DNA from: Rhodococcus sp. WMMA185
GTDB taxonomy: Bacteria; Actinomycetota; Actinomycetes; Mycobacteriales; Mycobacteriaceae
Assembly: GCF_001767395.1 (NCBI RefSeq)
Contig: NZ_CP017014.1
Coordinates: 186,001 to 250,000, forward strand
DNA: 64,000 nt
Direction of reading: 5' to 3'
Made by a program: the position numbers and the translations under genes
In this document: positions 17,335 through 26,732 of the stretch, in pieces
Numbering within the stretch: the stretch's first letter is position 1
How the letters are laid out: every line of letters starts with the position of its first letter
Notes under the pieces: model-generated
What the model saw: only the letters and a program-made list of their open reading frames with translations
Told to the model about the DNA's origin: nothing
Databases searched by the model: none

Positions 17335-18561
17335 ATGAGTACATCGGTCACCACATCGGAAACGTCTGTGCCCGCCGCCACCGCTACTGCGGCGCCGGCC
17401 CCACGGGGCTTCATTCCCGCACTCGAGGGGCTGCGCGGTCTTGTCGCGCTCGGGGTGCTGGTGACGCACGTCGCGTTCCAAACCGGATTCACGCAGGTCC
17501 CCGTCGTGGGGCGATTGGTGGAACGACTCGACCTGTGTGTGGCGGTGTTCTTCGCATTGTCCGGATTCCTGTTGTGGCGCAGCCACGCTGGGGCGGCTCG
17601 CGGTATGGGTTCGGCGCAGGGAGCGGTCCGCTATTGGATCTCGCGTGTGACGCGCATTCTGCCGGCGTATTGGGTTGCGGTGGCGGTGGTACTGATGTTC
17701 CTGCCCGCAGCGGACGGGAGCTTTCGTACCTGGTGGGCGAATCTCGGTCTGGTCCAGGTCTTCGTGCCGCTCACGCTCACCAGCGGTCTTACCCAGATGT
17801 GGAGCCTGTCGGTCGAGGTGGCCTTCTATCTGGTGCTCCCGCTATTGGCATTCGCGCTGTTCCGGCTGAAGGGTTCCGCTGCGCGGCTGCGTATTCCAGT
17901 GATCCTCGCGATGGCCGCCGTGAGCCTCGTATGGGCGTTCTTACCCGTTCCTACCCCGAACGGAATAAACCACGAGAATTGGCTTCCCGGCTATCTGCCG
18001 TGGTTCGGAGCTGGCATGTTGCTGGCGGAGTTGTCGGTGAGCCGGCCGGGACGAATGCACCGATGGGCGCGGCATCGGGGGTGGATGTCGGTGGTCGCCG
18101 TGGTGGCATTTGCGCTCACCGCGACCGATCTCGGCGGGCCGGCTGGGCTGGTGCGGCTCGAGCCGTGGCAGTTCGCCACCAAGATCGTGCTCGGAGCGGT
18201 CATCAGTTTCACGCTCATGGCCCCGCTGGTGTTGTCAGACAGGTCGCAGCACCGCTTCCTCACGAGCCCAGTCGCGCTGGCCGTCGGCCGATGGTCGTAC
18301 GGCATCTTCATCTGGCACCTCGCGGTGCTGTCGACGGTCTTTCAGGTGTTCGGGCTCGTCCCGTTCGCTGGAAACTTCGTCTACGCGTTGGTGCTCACCA
18401 CCGTGTTGAGCATCGCGGTTGCGTCGGCGAGCTACGCACTGGTGGAAGAACCCGCACGCCGCGCCGTCAGGCGATGGGATAGCCGGCGCAGCGGCGTCGA
18501 ACGCCCGAGCGGTAACACGGCCAGTCCCGTGGCGACCAAGGCAACCAGCAGCGGGAACTGA
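17335..18561 (+). CDS. Membrane acyltransferase, acyltransferase_3 family (Rv0228-like)
   Basis: 408 residues with about 10 membrane helices. The N-terminal ALEGLRGLVALGVLVTHV segment has the conserved Arg and catalytic-type His of O-acyltransferases that acylate sugars in the envelope. This ATG gives the length of Rv0228 and starts MSTSVTTSETS; an in-frame ATG at 17281 is the alternative. Neither has a clear ribosome site, so a leaderless mRNA is possible. Its 3' end overlaps the convergent aftD by 130 bp. Donor and acceptor unknown. Confidence 0.85.
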   Translation: MSTSVTTSETSVPAATATAAPAPRGFIPALEGLRGLVALGVLVTHVAFQTGFTQVPVVGRLVERLDLCVAVFFALSGFLLWRSHAGAARGMGSAQGAVRYWISRVTRILPAYWVAVAVVLMFLPAADGSFRTWWANLGLVQVFVPLTLTSGLTQMWSLSVEVAFYLVLPLLAFALFRLKGSAARLRIPVILAMAAVSLVWAFLPVPTPNGINHENWLPGYLPWFGAGMLLAELSVSRPGRMHRWARHRGWMSVVAVVAFALTATDLGGPAGLVRLEPWQFATKIVLGAVISFTLMAPLVLSDRSQHRFLTSPVALAVGRWSYGIFIWHLAVLSTVFQVFGLVPFAGNFVYALVLTTVLSIAVASASYALVEEPARRAVRRWDSRRSGVERPSGNTASPVATKATSSGN

Positions 18562-21500
18562 ACGAAGAACGAGTGCCCGACGTATCCGTCTGGTGCGCGC
18601 CACGGGCCGGTGGACAGTATTGCCATGCCGAGCATCGCGGATGCGCCCGCGATGCCGACCAGAACCCGTGCCGTGGAGATGGTTCCGCGTAGATGGACGA
18701 GGCCGGCGACCAATGCGGTCATCACGATCGTCGTTGCCGCGCCGACCGGTCCGCTGATCACGGTGGCGGCGGCCAAGATTCCGAGCCAGCCGACCGATGC
18801 GCTGCCCCAGGTTCTGGGTGCCGCACCCGGGTCGCGCCTGCGGTCCCGACGACGCGGCCACAGTGCGGCGGCGATCAGTGGAACCAACAGCAGCAAGCCG
18901 CCGAAGATTCCCAGCCGGTACCAACGGTCGGTGGGGAAGTCGAGAGTCACCGTCCCTTCGGTTCCTGCGGGGACGACCCATCCCTGCTGCCATCCGTCCA
19001 CGACGATCGGAGTCAGTTCGTTGCCGTCCGGGTCGGTTGCCACCCAGCCGATGTTGGTGCTCTCGGGTACGACGACCAGCCGTTCCGAATCCGAGTGCGG
19101 CACCGTCAGCTCTCGGTGGTTGTCGGTCCACGCGGTGGTTTCGACCCGCTCGGTCGGAACTGCAGTCTCCGCCGGTCCCGCGTTCAGGCGAAGGCTGTCG
19201 ACGAAGAACGCCGACCCGGGATCCACCGTGACTTCCTGGGAGCCCGCGACCAATGTCACCGGGCCGGAAGAGTCACACACGGTCGCGGACACCGGGGCGC
19301 CGGAAAGAATCTGGTCGACAGTTGCAGTGATACTGGTGCGGACGGGTTGCCCGCCGATCGACACGACAGGCCCCTCGGTGCAGGGAACGGTCACCGTACG
19401 GGCGCCCGGGTCGTCGGTCGGTCCCGAACCGGGCAGCAGTGCGCCACCCTCGCCGAGCACCCCGACATCCGCGAGTCCAGCCGGCTGCGACTGACTGAAC
19501 CCCAGAACGTTCCGGTCGACGATGTCATCCCAGGACACGAGACTGAGCACGATTCGGTCGGTCACCAGCGGTTCGAGGGCGACGGTCCCGTCGCCGGAGT
19601 CCACGTCGCGCACCTGTGGGCCGCTCCCCAGGTCGACGGCGACTCGGTGTGGAGCAGCGGGCACCGGGCCGAGGCTGGGTGTCAGTTGGAGGCCGGTTAC
19701 GAGCGTGGGTTCGGGTAGGTCGATGACGAGAGTGGGCTTCGCGCCTGTGCCGTGTGTAGTGTCCAACGCCGACGACCAACTGGTGCGTATGTCGCCGTCT
19801 GTGGCAGCGAATGCGGAACCGCGGAGGTCGCCGATGTCGCTCGCTCCTTGTGCGGTGGGTCGATCCCGCTGGGTGAGCAACTCTTCCAGCGCAGCTCCGT
19901 GCCGTGCGCGCACCGTGAGTTGGGTTGTGACTTCGGTGGTTTCGGGGACGGTCAGCGTTCTCTCGAACACGCCGACCTCCTCGGGAGGCACGATAAGGGC
20001 GTTGCTGCACCGGATGCGGTCGGGGCCCTCGGCGCAGGCGTTTCGTCCCGGAAGTTCTTGGCTCAGGTCCCATCCCGATACAGACGCACCACTCGGCGTC
20101 GGCGGCAGTACCGTCTGATGCCGGATCGGGATGGTGACGGGCGCGTCAGGATTGGAGAAGTCCTCCACCGATAGCTCGCTGATACCGAACTGCGCCCCTG
20201 CAGAACCATTTTCGGTTCGGGTAGCGGTGATCCTCACCCACGGTGTGGGGCCGCCGGGTACGGATACGGTGATCGGCTCACCCGGGGCGTCGACCTTGAC
20301 CGCGGTGGTGCCGTTGGGTGTCGACACCTCCATCCAACGGACGGGGACGCCGATCGCGGCCGGGCTTGTCGTGATGTGCAGCAGAGAGCTTCTGAGCGGG
20401 GTGTCGAAGTCGATCTGGAGCCACTGGCCGAGAGCTCGTTCGAGGACGTTGCTGAACCAACCCGTCGAGGGGTCGCCGTCGACGGCCGACGCGGCGCTAC
20501 TCCCCGGGGAGGTGCCGCCCAGTTGGGTGGCGTCGGAGGCGGCGCTGGACACGGTCAGTCTCGCGCCCTCCCATCTCCCCTCCACCAGGGGTGTGTCAGC
20601 GACCGCATAGTCGGGCACGAGGTTGAAGGTGCGCCGAGGGTCGTCAGGACTGCGCAAGGCCGAACTGTGGTTGTCGACCTTCCCGTAGTCGGTTTCGCGG
20701 TCTCGGGGAGTGTCGGTGACGGTGACATCGTCGACAGCTAATCCGGCGCGCTGTGCGTCTGCGGCCAGCAATACCGGCCCGGCGCCGGGCAGGGCGCCGT
20801 TCTCCCGCAGACGCTGCAGCGACTCAGGTCCTCCCTGTACGCGCGGGATCGTGTCGAGGTCTGCCACGTACGGTCCGCTGGTCGTCGGAGCGCCGTCCGG
20901 CATCGACACTTCGAAGATCTCGATGGCCGGGTAGCGGGGCCTCAGGTCGTTGTCGATCACCAAGCCCTCGGTCTCGGCGGGCCCGATGTCCTCGCCGAAC
21001 TCGGCGACCCGTGTGAATCCGGGAGAGCCGGCGATCGCTTGGTGAACCAGCATCGGTCGGGCCGATCTGGACGTGTCGGGGTCGAGATCGTTGCGGAGTA
21101 CGAGGTAGTGGATGCCCTGCCCCAGCAGGGTCTGCGCCATGCCGTCCGAGGGTCGGCCGTCGGCGATGAGTCGCTGGATGGAGTCCATCGCCCGAATGGT
21201 TCCGGGTGGGGTGAGGGGGACGGCATCGCGCGAAGCCCAGGGTGTCGATGCCAGCGCCTGCAGGGGTTCGTCTCGGGTGAGGCCCCACACCTGGCTACCG
21301 AACGGTGCGCCGGGAACGACGAGAGCGCGTTCGGCGTCCGAGCCGTCCGGACTGGTGCCCCCGGCGTTCTCCTCTAGCCACGCTGCCGCCTGATGCCAAT
21401 AGTCGGGTACCGCGGTGTAGGTGCCGCGCGGGGCGAGTTTGCCAGTCCATGCCAGCGACGTCGCCAGGGTGAGGGCAACCAGGACCAAGCTGGCGACCGC

Positions 21501-22829
21501 GACCATCGGTTCACGCTCGGGATGTGCGACCGCGCTGCGCCAGCGGGCGGAGGGGACCGAACCGGGCAGCGGTACCTTCGCCAGCAGATGAGCCAGTCCG
21601 AGGACGAGGGGCAGTCGGACGAGCGGTTCGAGTTTGTGCACGTTCCGCAGGGGTGCCCCGCTGGAATCGAGGAACAATCGCACCTGGTCGGCGAACGGAG
21701 AGCCCAGCTCGCCGACGTATCCGGCCGCGAGCCCCGCGACACCGACGAAGAGGATCAGTGCCAGGCGTCCGCGGGCGGGCATCGATCGCATGCACAGCCC
21801 GGCAAGACCCGCGGCGGCGATGAGGCCGGTCGCGGCGACGGCGGCGGGTTGGGTGACGAGGACGGCGCCGGCGATGCGCTCGGGGGAAACGAACGGAGTC
21901 CAGCTGTCGGTGCCGCGCAGGACCTCCGCGAGGGCCGTCCATTGCGTCGTCACGGAGGAGGACTCGATGTAATCGAGGAACGGGGGACTCACCTTGCCGA
22001 GCAGAAGTAGCGGAACAACCCACCAGGCGGTGGCGAGAACCAGGAAGGGGAGCCACCACGCGGTAAATGTCCACCAGCGACGGTTCGGGCGATGAGAGAT
22101 CCACCACAGTCCGGCGACGAGGCATGCCGCCGCGGTTGCAACGGCGTTGACCGCGCCCATCAGGGCGACCGCGAGCGCCGACTGCGCCGCTAGTCTCGCG
22201 GGTGAGCGCAGGAGCGCGCCGCCACGAATGTCACTACCGGCTTGGCCGGTGCCAGTCGGGGCGAAGGCCAAGATGAGCGGTAGCAGCACCCACGGAGCCA
22301 GCATCATCGGGAGGGTTTCCGATGAGATCGAACCCAACGTTGTCAGGACGCGGGGAGAGAAGGCGAAAGCGACTGCCGCGATGATGCGAGAAGAGCGGCT
22401 ACCGATGCCGAGAGCTTCGGCCACGCGGATGATGCCCCAGAAGCCGGCAACCAGCAGCAAGGCCCACCACAGGCGCTGCGTGATCCATGCAGGGACATTC
22501 AGGATGTCGCCGAGCGAGAAGAAGGTGCCGTGTGGGAAGAAGTATCCGTAGGCCTGGTTCTGGACCTGGCCCATGGGGGCCTGGCTACTCCACTGATGCG
22601 ACGCCCGCTCGAGGAATCCGATCGGATTCTGGGAGAGGTCGTACTTGGTGTCGGCGGCGAGCCGGCGGGGGGCTTGGAGAAAGGTGAGAAGAAGGGCTAC
22701 GACAGAGGCGCCGAACAGCCACCGTCGTGACAGAGGCTCCCCGGAGGGCGCCATGGAGGACATGGCCGCCGACTCGGGGGAAGTGCGGGAACTCGTGGAG
22801 CGTGCGCCCTCAGCGGCTGCCGTACTCAA
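18432..22829 (-). CDS. aftD: Alpha-(1->3)-arabinofuranosyltransferase AftD
   Basis: Very large (up to 1465 residues) GT-C membrane arabinosyltransferase; in mycobacteria AftD adds alpha-1,3 branches in arabinogalactan and lipoarabinomannan from decaprenyl-phospho-arabinose. The N-terminal 450 residues are multi-pass, with acidic D60 and D64 in the first outer loop (ADTKYDLSQNP). Two discoidin-like carbohydrate-binding stretches are seen at roughly 770-880 and 985-1090, and helices return after about 1330. The start is uncertain: the TTG at 22829 overlaps the DUF2613 stop by 20 bases, while ATGs at 22763 or 22754 (MAPSGEPLSRRW) better match the mycobacterial N-terminus. The stop lies inside the convergent acyltransferase gene. 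Confidence 0.92.
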   Translation of the reverse strand: MSTAAAEGARSTSSRTSPESAAMSSMAPSGEPLSRRWLFGASVVALLLTFLQAPRRLAADTKYDLSQNPIGFLERASHQWSSQAPMGQVQNQAYGYFFPHGTFFSLGDILNVPAWITQRLWWALLLVAGFWGIIRVAEALGIGSRSSRIIAAVAFAFSPRVLTTLGSISSETLPMMLAPWVLLPLILAFAPTGTGQAGSDIRGGALLRSPARLAAQSALAVALMGAVNAVATAAACLVAGLWWISHRPNRRWWTFTAWWLPFLVLATAWWVVPLLLLGKVSPPFLDYIESSSVTTQWTALAEVLRGTDSWTPFVSPERIAGAVLVTQPAAVAATGLIAAAGLAGLCMRSMPARGRLALILFVGVAGLAAGYVGELGSPFADQVRLFLDSSGAPLRNVHKLEPLVRLPLVLGLAHLLAKVPLPGSVPSARWRSAVAHPEREPMVAVASLVLVALTLATSLAWTGKLAPRGTYTAVPDYWHQAAAWLEENAGGTSPDGSDAERALVVPGAPFGSQVWGLTRDEPLQALASTPWASRDAVPLTPPGTIRAMDSIQRLIADGRPSDGMAQTLLGQGIHYLVLRNDLDPDTSRSARPMLVHQAIAGSPGFTRVAEFGEDIGPAETEGLVIDNDLRPRYPAIEIFEVSMPDGAPTTSGPYVADLDTIPRVQGGPESLQRLRENGALPGAGPVLLAADAQRAGLAVDDVTVTDTPRDRETDYGKVDNHSSALRSPDDPRRTFNLVPDYAVADTPLVEGRWEGARLTVSSAASDATQLGGTSPGSSAASAVDGDPSTGWFSNVLERALGQWLQIDFDTPLRSSLLHITTSPAAIGVPVRWMEVSTPNGTTAVKVDAPGEPITVSVPGGPTPWVRITATRTENGSAGAQFGISELSVEDFSNPDAPVTIPIRHQTVLPPTPSGASVSGWDLSQELPGRNACAEGPDRIRCSNALIVPPEEVGVFERTLTVPETTEVTTQLTVRARHGAALEELLTQRDRPTAQGASDIGDLRGSAFAATDGDIRTSWSSALDTTHGTGAKPTLVIDLPEPTLVTGLQLTPSLGPVPAAPHRVAVDLGSGPQVRDVDSGDGTVALEPLVTDRIVLSLVSWDDIVDRNVLGFSQSQPAGLADVGVLGEGGALLPGSGPTDDPGARTVTVPCTEGPVVSIGGQPVRTSITATVDQILSGAPVSATVCDSSGPVTLVAGSQEVTVDPGSAFFVDSLRLNAGPAETAVPTERVETTAWTDNHRELTVPHSDSERLVVVPESTNIGWVATDPDGNELTPIVVDGWQQGWVVPAGTEGTVTLDFPTDRWYRLGIFGGLLLLVPLIAAALWPRRRDRRRDPGAAPRTWGSASVGWLGILAAATVISGPVGAATTIVMTALVAGLVHLRGTISTARVLVGIAGASAMLGMAILSTGPWRAPDGYVGHSFFVQFPLLVALVATGLAVLPLGRSTPLRRLSHRLTARRAGSSTSA

Positions 22830-22983
22830 CCTGGTTCAGCAGTGAGGAATCCGCATTGCCACTGCGGTCGACCTCGGGACGCGTGTTTTGCTGCGCAGCT
22901 GCGGTGATGCCGAGTGTTGCCACAGTGCCGAGCGCAATGCCGATTACGGCGCTGACCGCACCGGGCACAAGGAACTTCTGCAT
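22810..22983 (-). CDS. 57-residue DUF2613 small membrane/secreted protein (Rv0236A-like)
   Basis: Starts MQKFLVPGAVSAVIGIALG and ends NQVEYGSR; one hydrophobic segment at about 5-30, then a short polar tail. Length is exactly that of Rv0236A, which also sits directly upstream of aftD. The ATG at 22983 is preceded by GGGAG. Its stop lies 20 bases inside the longest aftD frame, so the two are probably translated as a unit. Possibly a subunit or chaperone of AftD; that is inference. Confidence 0.85.
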   Translation of the reverse strand: MQKFLVPGAVSAVIGIALGTVATLGITAAAQQNTRPEVDRSGNADSSLLNQVEYGSR

Positions 22984-23055
22984 CAGACATCTCCCACCGT
23001 TGTGTCATCGGAGCACACAGGGTGTTCCCGCGTGCGAACTGCAAGGGTCAAGGTA

Positions 23056-24213
23056 TCACCCGGAGGCCAGAGAACTGCAGATTGGTGCCCGGTAGTGATG
23101 TCTCGTCGGTGCGCCGTTGTGCTCCGGTCGCTGCTCGAGGGCGAAGGCTCGTAGCAGGGTGCGCAGTTTTGTGCTCGTCTCCTCGAGCTCGGATTCCGGG
23201 TCGGACTCGGCGACGATCCCACCGCCAGCCGTCGCGATCGCTTCGCGGCCGTCTGCGGTGATCTCGGCGCATCGGATTGCCACCACCCAGTCGCCGTCGC
23301 CTTCCGCGTCACACCATCCGACGGCGCCGCCGTAGAACCGCCGGTCCTCCTCGATGTCCTTGATGGTCGTCATTGCCAGGCTGGTCGGCGTTCCGCACAC
23401 GGCTGGTGTCGGGTGCAGGACAGTCGCCAGGTCCAGGGCGCTGGTCGCCGGGTCGCGAAGTATGCCCTCGATCGGTGTTGCCAGATGCCACACTTCGTGC
23501 GTGCTGGTGAGGACGGGTGAATCCGGAATCGACAACTCGCTGCACAACGGGGCCAGAGCCTCCCTGATCCAGTCCGTGACGAAAGCGTGCTCTGCCAGGT
23601 TCTTGGCGGACTCGAGCAGGGCGCGGCCCTCCTGCGCGTCGGCAGCGGGGTCCAGACGCCGCGGTGCCGTTCCGGCTAGTGGGCGGCAGACCACCCGTCG
23701 CCCGCGCCGGCTGAGCAGCACTTCGGGGCTGGCGCCGACCAGGCTGTGGCCGCGGAAGCTGTCGCCGGCGGCCGTGAGGTCGACGGCGAATCCGTTGGCG
23801 GCAGGATCAAGGGCGATCAGCCTAGCGACCAATGCCTCCGCGGAGATGGGGGAGTCGGCGCCGAGAGCAACGCTGCGCGCGGCGACGACCTTCTCGAGTG
23901 CGCCGCCCCGCAGGCGCGCGATGAGGGACCGGACGCGGGACACGTGCTCGGCGGGAGCCGGAACTTCGCGGGTCAGGCTCACCATCGGAAGGTCCGGAAT
24001 GCTCTCGGGCTGCCAGGGGCCGTCGGTGAACTCCCAGAACTCGGGCGCTGTCAGGGCCGCGGGACGCTCTGGGTCGAACGGCAAGGCGCCGACGATCAGC
24101 TCCGTATCACCGTTCGAAAGGGCGGTGATGCTCGCCGCAGCAGTGTCGTATGTGTCCCGGGCGCCGAACGCACGCAACGTTCGATCTGCACGGGAGAGTA
24201 GAAAACCGTCCAT
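23056..24213 (-). CDS. Isochorismate synthase
   Basis: 385 residues, chorismate-binding family (MenF/EntC/DhbC). It converts chorismate to isochorismate for menaquinone or catecholate siderophore synthesis. Visible are K108 in LEKVVAARS (catalytic base region), the PLAGTAPR strand, HPTPAVCGTP and the metal-binding end GGIVAESDPESELEET. AGG lies before the ATG. It starts 31 bases after the universal stress gene, probably one transcript. No entABE or menD partner lies nearby, so which pathway it feeds cannot be told here. Confidence 0.88.
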   Translation of the reverse strand: MDGFLLSRADRTLRAFGARDTYDTAAASITALSNGDTELIVGALPFDPERPAALTAPEFWEFTDGPWQPESIPDLPMVSLTREVPAPAEHVSRVRSLIARLRGGALEKVVAARSVALGADSPISAEALVARLIALDPAANGFAVDLTAAGDSFRGHSLVGASPEVLLSRRGRRVVCRPLAGTAPRRLDPAADAQEGRALLESAKNLAEHAFVTDWIREALAPLCSELSIPDSPVLTSTHEVWHLATPIEGILRDPATSALDLATVLHPTPAVCGTPTSLAMTTIKDIEEDRRFYGGAVGWCDAEGDGDWVVAIRCAEITADGREAIATAGGGIVAESDPESELEETSTKLRTLLRAFALEQRPEHNGAPTRHHYRAPICSSLASG

Positions 24214-24244
24214 GGTGGACCTGACAGTAGTCGTGGCCGTTTGA

Positions 24245-24712
24245 CTACCTCCCGGGAGGCACGATCAGCACCGGACGGTGGCTGTGTCGCAAGACATGGT
24301 CGGCGACGCTGCTCTGTAGAAGCGACCGCAGCCCCGTTGTTCCGCGGGTGCCTGTGACGATGATGTCGGCCGCGAGTTCGTCGGCAGTCTCCACGATCGC
24401 CGACCAGATGGTGGTAGTGCATTCGACGCATCGACCTTCGGTGATCAGGCCGACGGCCTCGGCGAGTTCGGTGCCCTCTGTATTCGTGGCCTTGGCGTCG
24501 CCGAGTGCGACGTCTTCGGTTTCTTCGTCGGGCACCCATTCGGGTTGCATCACACCCGAGATTCCAGACATGCGTGCAGCCTGCCGAGCCATCGGCTCCC
24601 ATACCGTCACCAGTACCGCGCGATCGGACGCGATGAACCGGCCCGCGTACTCCACCGCACGTTTGGCATTGTCGGATCCGTCATAGGCGATCATGATCAA
24701 ACCTGCAGTCAC
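24245..24712 (-). CDS. Universal stress protein, UspA family
   Basis: 155 residues, single Usp domain. The N-terminal strand IMIAYDGSDNAKRAV carries the ATP-contact Asp, and the C-terminal GTRGTTGLRSLLQSSVADHV resembles the G-2x-G-9x-G(S/T) ATP loop, with Ser where the third Gly is expected. Start GTG at 24712 has a full AGGAGG 5 bases upstream. Divergent from lpqI. Confidence 0.9.
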   Translation of the reverse strand: MTAGLIMIAYDGSDNAKRAVEYAGRFIASDRAVLVTVWEPMARQAARMSGISGVMQPEWVPDEETEDVALGDAKATNTEGTELAEAVGLITEGRCVECTTTIWSAIVETADELAADIIVTGTRGTTGLRSLLQSSVADHVLRHSHRPVLIVPPGR

Positions 24713-24831
24713 CAGGACCTCCTGAGTACGGGGTTCCGCTACACACAGGTTAGCAAGGCGGTCAGTGGTGGTAGCCGGTTTCTTCGGCCGCCGCGGAAGC
24801 GTCGGCGACGAACTGGGCTACGGTCGAACGC

Positions 24832-25986
24832 ATGCGCCTCAAGTATGCACTCGCGCTCACTGCCTGCGCCGGTCTCGTGGCTGGATGCTCTTCGGGTGGT
24901 ATCGGTACACTGCCGGAATCCTCCGCCGCGATGCCGGTCTCGCAGGCTGTGGTTGCGCCCCCCGCTGCTGCGCCGGTCACATGTGATGAACAGTTCCTTC
25001 AATCATTGTCGCTGCGGCACAAACTCGCTCAGCTATTGAATGTAGGTGTGACCGGGACAGCAGACGCTTTGCGGGTGGTCCGCGATGAACAGATCGGCGG
25101 CATCTTCATCGGCAGCTGGACCGACAAGTCGCTACTCGCCGACGGTAAGGTCGCTCAGGTCGCGTCCGCGTCGCCGCTGCCACTGATGGTGACGATCGAC
25201 GAGGAGGGCGGCCGTGTCTCTCGGGCCGCGGATCTACTCGGGCCGATACCGTCCGCCAGGCAGACCGCCGCGACGATGACTGAGGAGCAGACCTATCAGA
25301 TGGCGCTCGAGCGTGGCCGAGGTCTGAAGGACTTGGGCGTCACAGTCAACTTCGCCCCCGATGTGGACGTGAGCAGTCAGCCTGACAACAGCGTCATAGG
25401 CGACCGCTCGTACTCGAGCGACCCCGCCGTCGTCAGCCGTTACGCCGACGCCTACGCGCGTGGAATGCGCGACGCTGGAATCCTGCCCGTGATCAAGCAT
25501 TTTCCCGGTCATGGATCGGCGTCGGGTGATTCGCATACCGGTGCCGTCACGACGCCGCCCCTCGACGAGTTGCGGGCGAAGGATCTCATTCCCTTCCGCG
25601 ACCTCGGGACGACGGGTGTCGGAGTCATGCTCGGCCACCTCGAGGTTCCCGGGCTGACGGCTCCGGGAGTCCCTGCGAGTATCAGCCCCGACGCCGTGGC
25701 ACTGCTGCGCGGAGGCACGGGATTCGGTGCTGCACCGTTCGCCGGACCCATCTTTACCGACGACCTCAGCGGCATGAAGGCCATCACCGACCGATACGAC
25801 ATCGCAGATGCGGTCGAGGCGGCTCTGGTAGCGGGTGTGGACGTTGCGTTGTGGATCACCACCGACGATGTTCCGCGGGTGCTCGACCACCTCGAAGACG
25901 CTGTGGCATCTGGGAAACTGCCCCAGGAGCGCGTCGACGAAGCTGTTCTGACGGTTGCCCGTGCCAAGGATGCGCTTGCCTGCTAG
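24832..25986 (+). CDS. lpqI: LpqI-type GH3 beta-N-acetylglucosaminidase lipoprotein
   Basis: 384 residues. A signal peptide ends in the lipobox VAGC with C19 as the lipid attachment site. The GH3 NagZ signature is complete: KHFPGHG at 222-228, and D233-S234-H235, the catalytic Asp-His dyad on a flexible loop. It should release N-acetylglucosamine from muropeptides in cell-wall recycling. Rv0237 is the equivalent and also precedes the TetR gene. Start at MRLKYALALTAC fits a short signal peptide. Confidence 0.93.
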   Translation: MRLKYALALTACAGLVAGCSSGGIGTLPESSAAMPVSQAVVAPPAAAPVTCDEQFLQSLSLRHKLAQLLNVGVTGTADALRVVRDEQIGGIFIGSWTDKSLLADGKVAQVASASPLPLMVTIDEEGGRVSRAADLLGPIPSARQTAATMTEEQTYQMALERGRGLKDLGVTVNFAPDVDVSSQPDNSVIGDRSYSSDPAVVSRYADAYARGMRDAGILPVIKHFPGHGSASGDSHTGAVTTPPLDELRAKDLIPFRDLGTTGVGVMLGHLEVPGLTAPGVPASISPDAVALLRGGTGFGAAPFAGPIFTDDLSGMKAITDRYDIADAVEAALVAGVDVALWITTDDVPRVLDHLEDAVASGKLPQERVDEAVLTVARAKDALAC

Positions 25987-26015
25987 CTTCTCGTTCTTCG
26001 CCCGGACCCGCTTTA

Positions 26016-26029
26016 TTACCGTAGAGTAA
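26016..26029 (+). promoter_or_regulatory. TTAC-N6-GTAA operator overlapping the TetR-gene -10 region
   Basis: TTACCGTAGAGTAA; its right half runs into TAAGAT, a good -10 hexamer 7 bases upstream of the expected transcript start. The same palindrome is found before fadA2/fabG4 (29014) and fadE5 (35833). Expected to be bound by the adjacent TetR protein, by inference. Confidence 0.6.
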
Positions 26030-26061
26030 GATAGCGGGTCAGGGCGATCGATGGAGGACGA

Positions 26062-26661
26062 ATGGCGGGCGGCACCAAGCGATTGCCACGCGCAGTGCGC
26101 GAGCAGCAGATGCTCGATGCGGCTGTCGACGTCTTTTCCGACAGAGGATTTCACGAGACGTCTATGGACGCGATTGCGGCCAAGGCGGAAATCTCGAAGC
26201 CGATGCTGTACCTGTACTACGGGTCCAAGGATGAACTGTTCGCCGCCTGCATCGCACGCGAGGGCAGACGTTTCGTCGAGGCACTCGCTCCGGCGGGAGA
26301 TCCCAGCCTGAGCCCGCGAGAGCAGCTGCGTCGCGCGCTCGAGGAGTTCCTCGGGTTCGTGAGTTCGCACCGCAAGTCGTGGATGGTTCTGTACCGCCAG
26401 GCAATGAGGCAGCAGGCGTTCGTCGGTTCGGTGAAGTCGAGCCGAGACCGTCTGATCGAATTGACCGCCCATCTGCTCGAGTCGAGCACGCGGGATCCGG
26501 GTGAGGGCCAGGACTTCGAGCTGATCGCTATCGCCCTCGTCGGTGCGGGTGAGGCCGTCGCCGACCGTGTCGCCGGCGGTGAGATCGAGGTGGCTACGGC
26601 GGTCGATCTTCTGGAGTCTCTTGCCTGGCGCGGTCTAGCGGGCGAAAAGAAGCCGGAGTGA
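26062..26661 (+). CDS. TetR-family transcriptional regulator (Rv0238-like)
   Basis: 199 residues. The N-terminal helix-turn-helix spans about 30-62 (TSMDAIAAKAEISKPMLYLYY), with a ligand-binding C-terminal domain of no recognised type. GGAGGA precedes the ATG. A palindrome overlaps its own -10, pointing to autoregulation. Gene order LpqI-TetR-HtdX-FabG4-FadA2-FadE5 matches M. tuberculosis. The ligand is probably an acyl-CoA, given that the same palindrome precedes the fatty-acid genes; this is inference. Confidence 0.9.
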   Translation: MAGGTKRLPRAVREQQMLDAAVDVFSDRGFHETSMDAIAAKAEISKPMLYLYYGSKDELFAACIAREGRRFVEALAPAGDPSLSPREQLRRALEEFLGFVSSHRKSWMVLYRQAMRQQAFVGSVKSSRDRLIELTAHLLESSTRDPGEGQDFELIAIALVGAGEAVADRVAGGEIEVATAVDLLESLAWRGLAGEKKPE

Positions 26662-26722
26662 ATGTGCCTTTCGGCGGGGCGGCGCTGGGGTCGGTGACCG
26701 CGCAGCGCCGAAAGGCACATTC
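26660..26722. terminator. 17-bp inverted repeat between convergent TetR and htdX
   Basis: GAATGTGCCTTTCGGCG at 26660-26676 is exactly complementary to 26706-26722; a second GGCGCT/AGCGCC pair lies inside the loop. It overlaps the TetR stop and ends 10 bases before the htdX stop. Likely bidirectional terminator. Confidence 0.65.
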
Positions 26723-26732
26723 CCCGGGGCAG

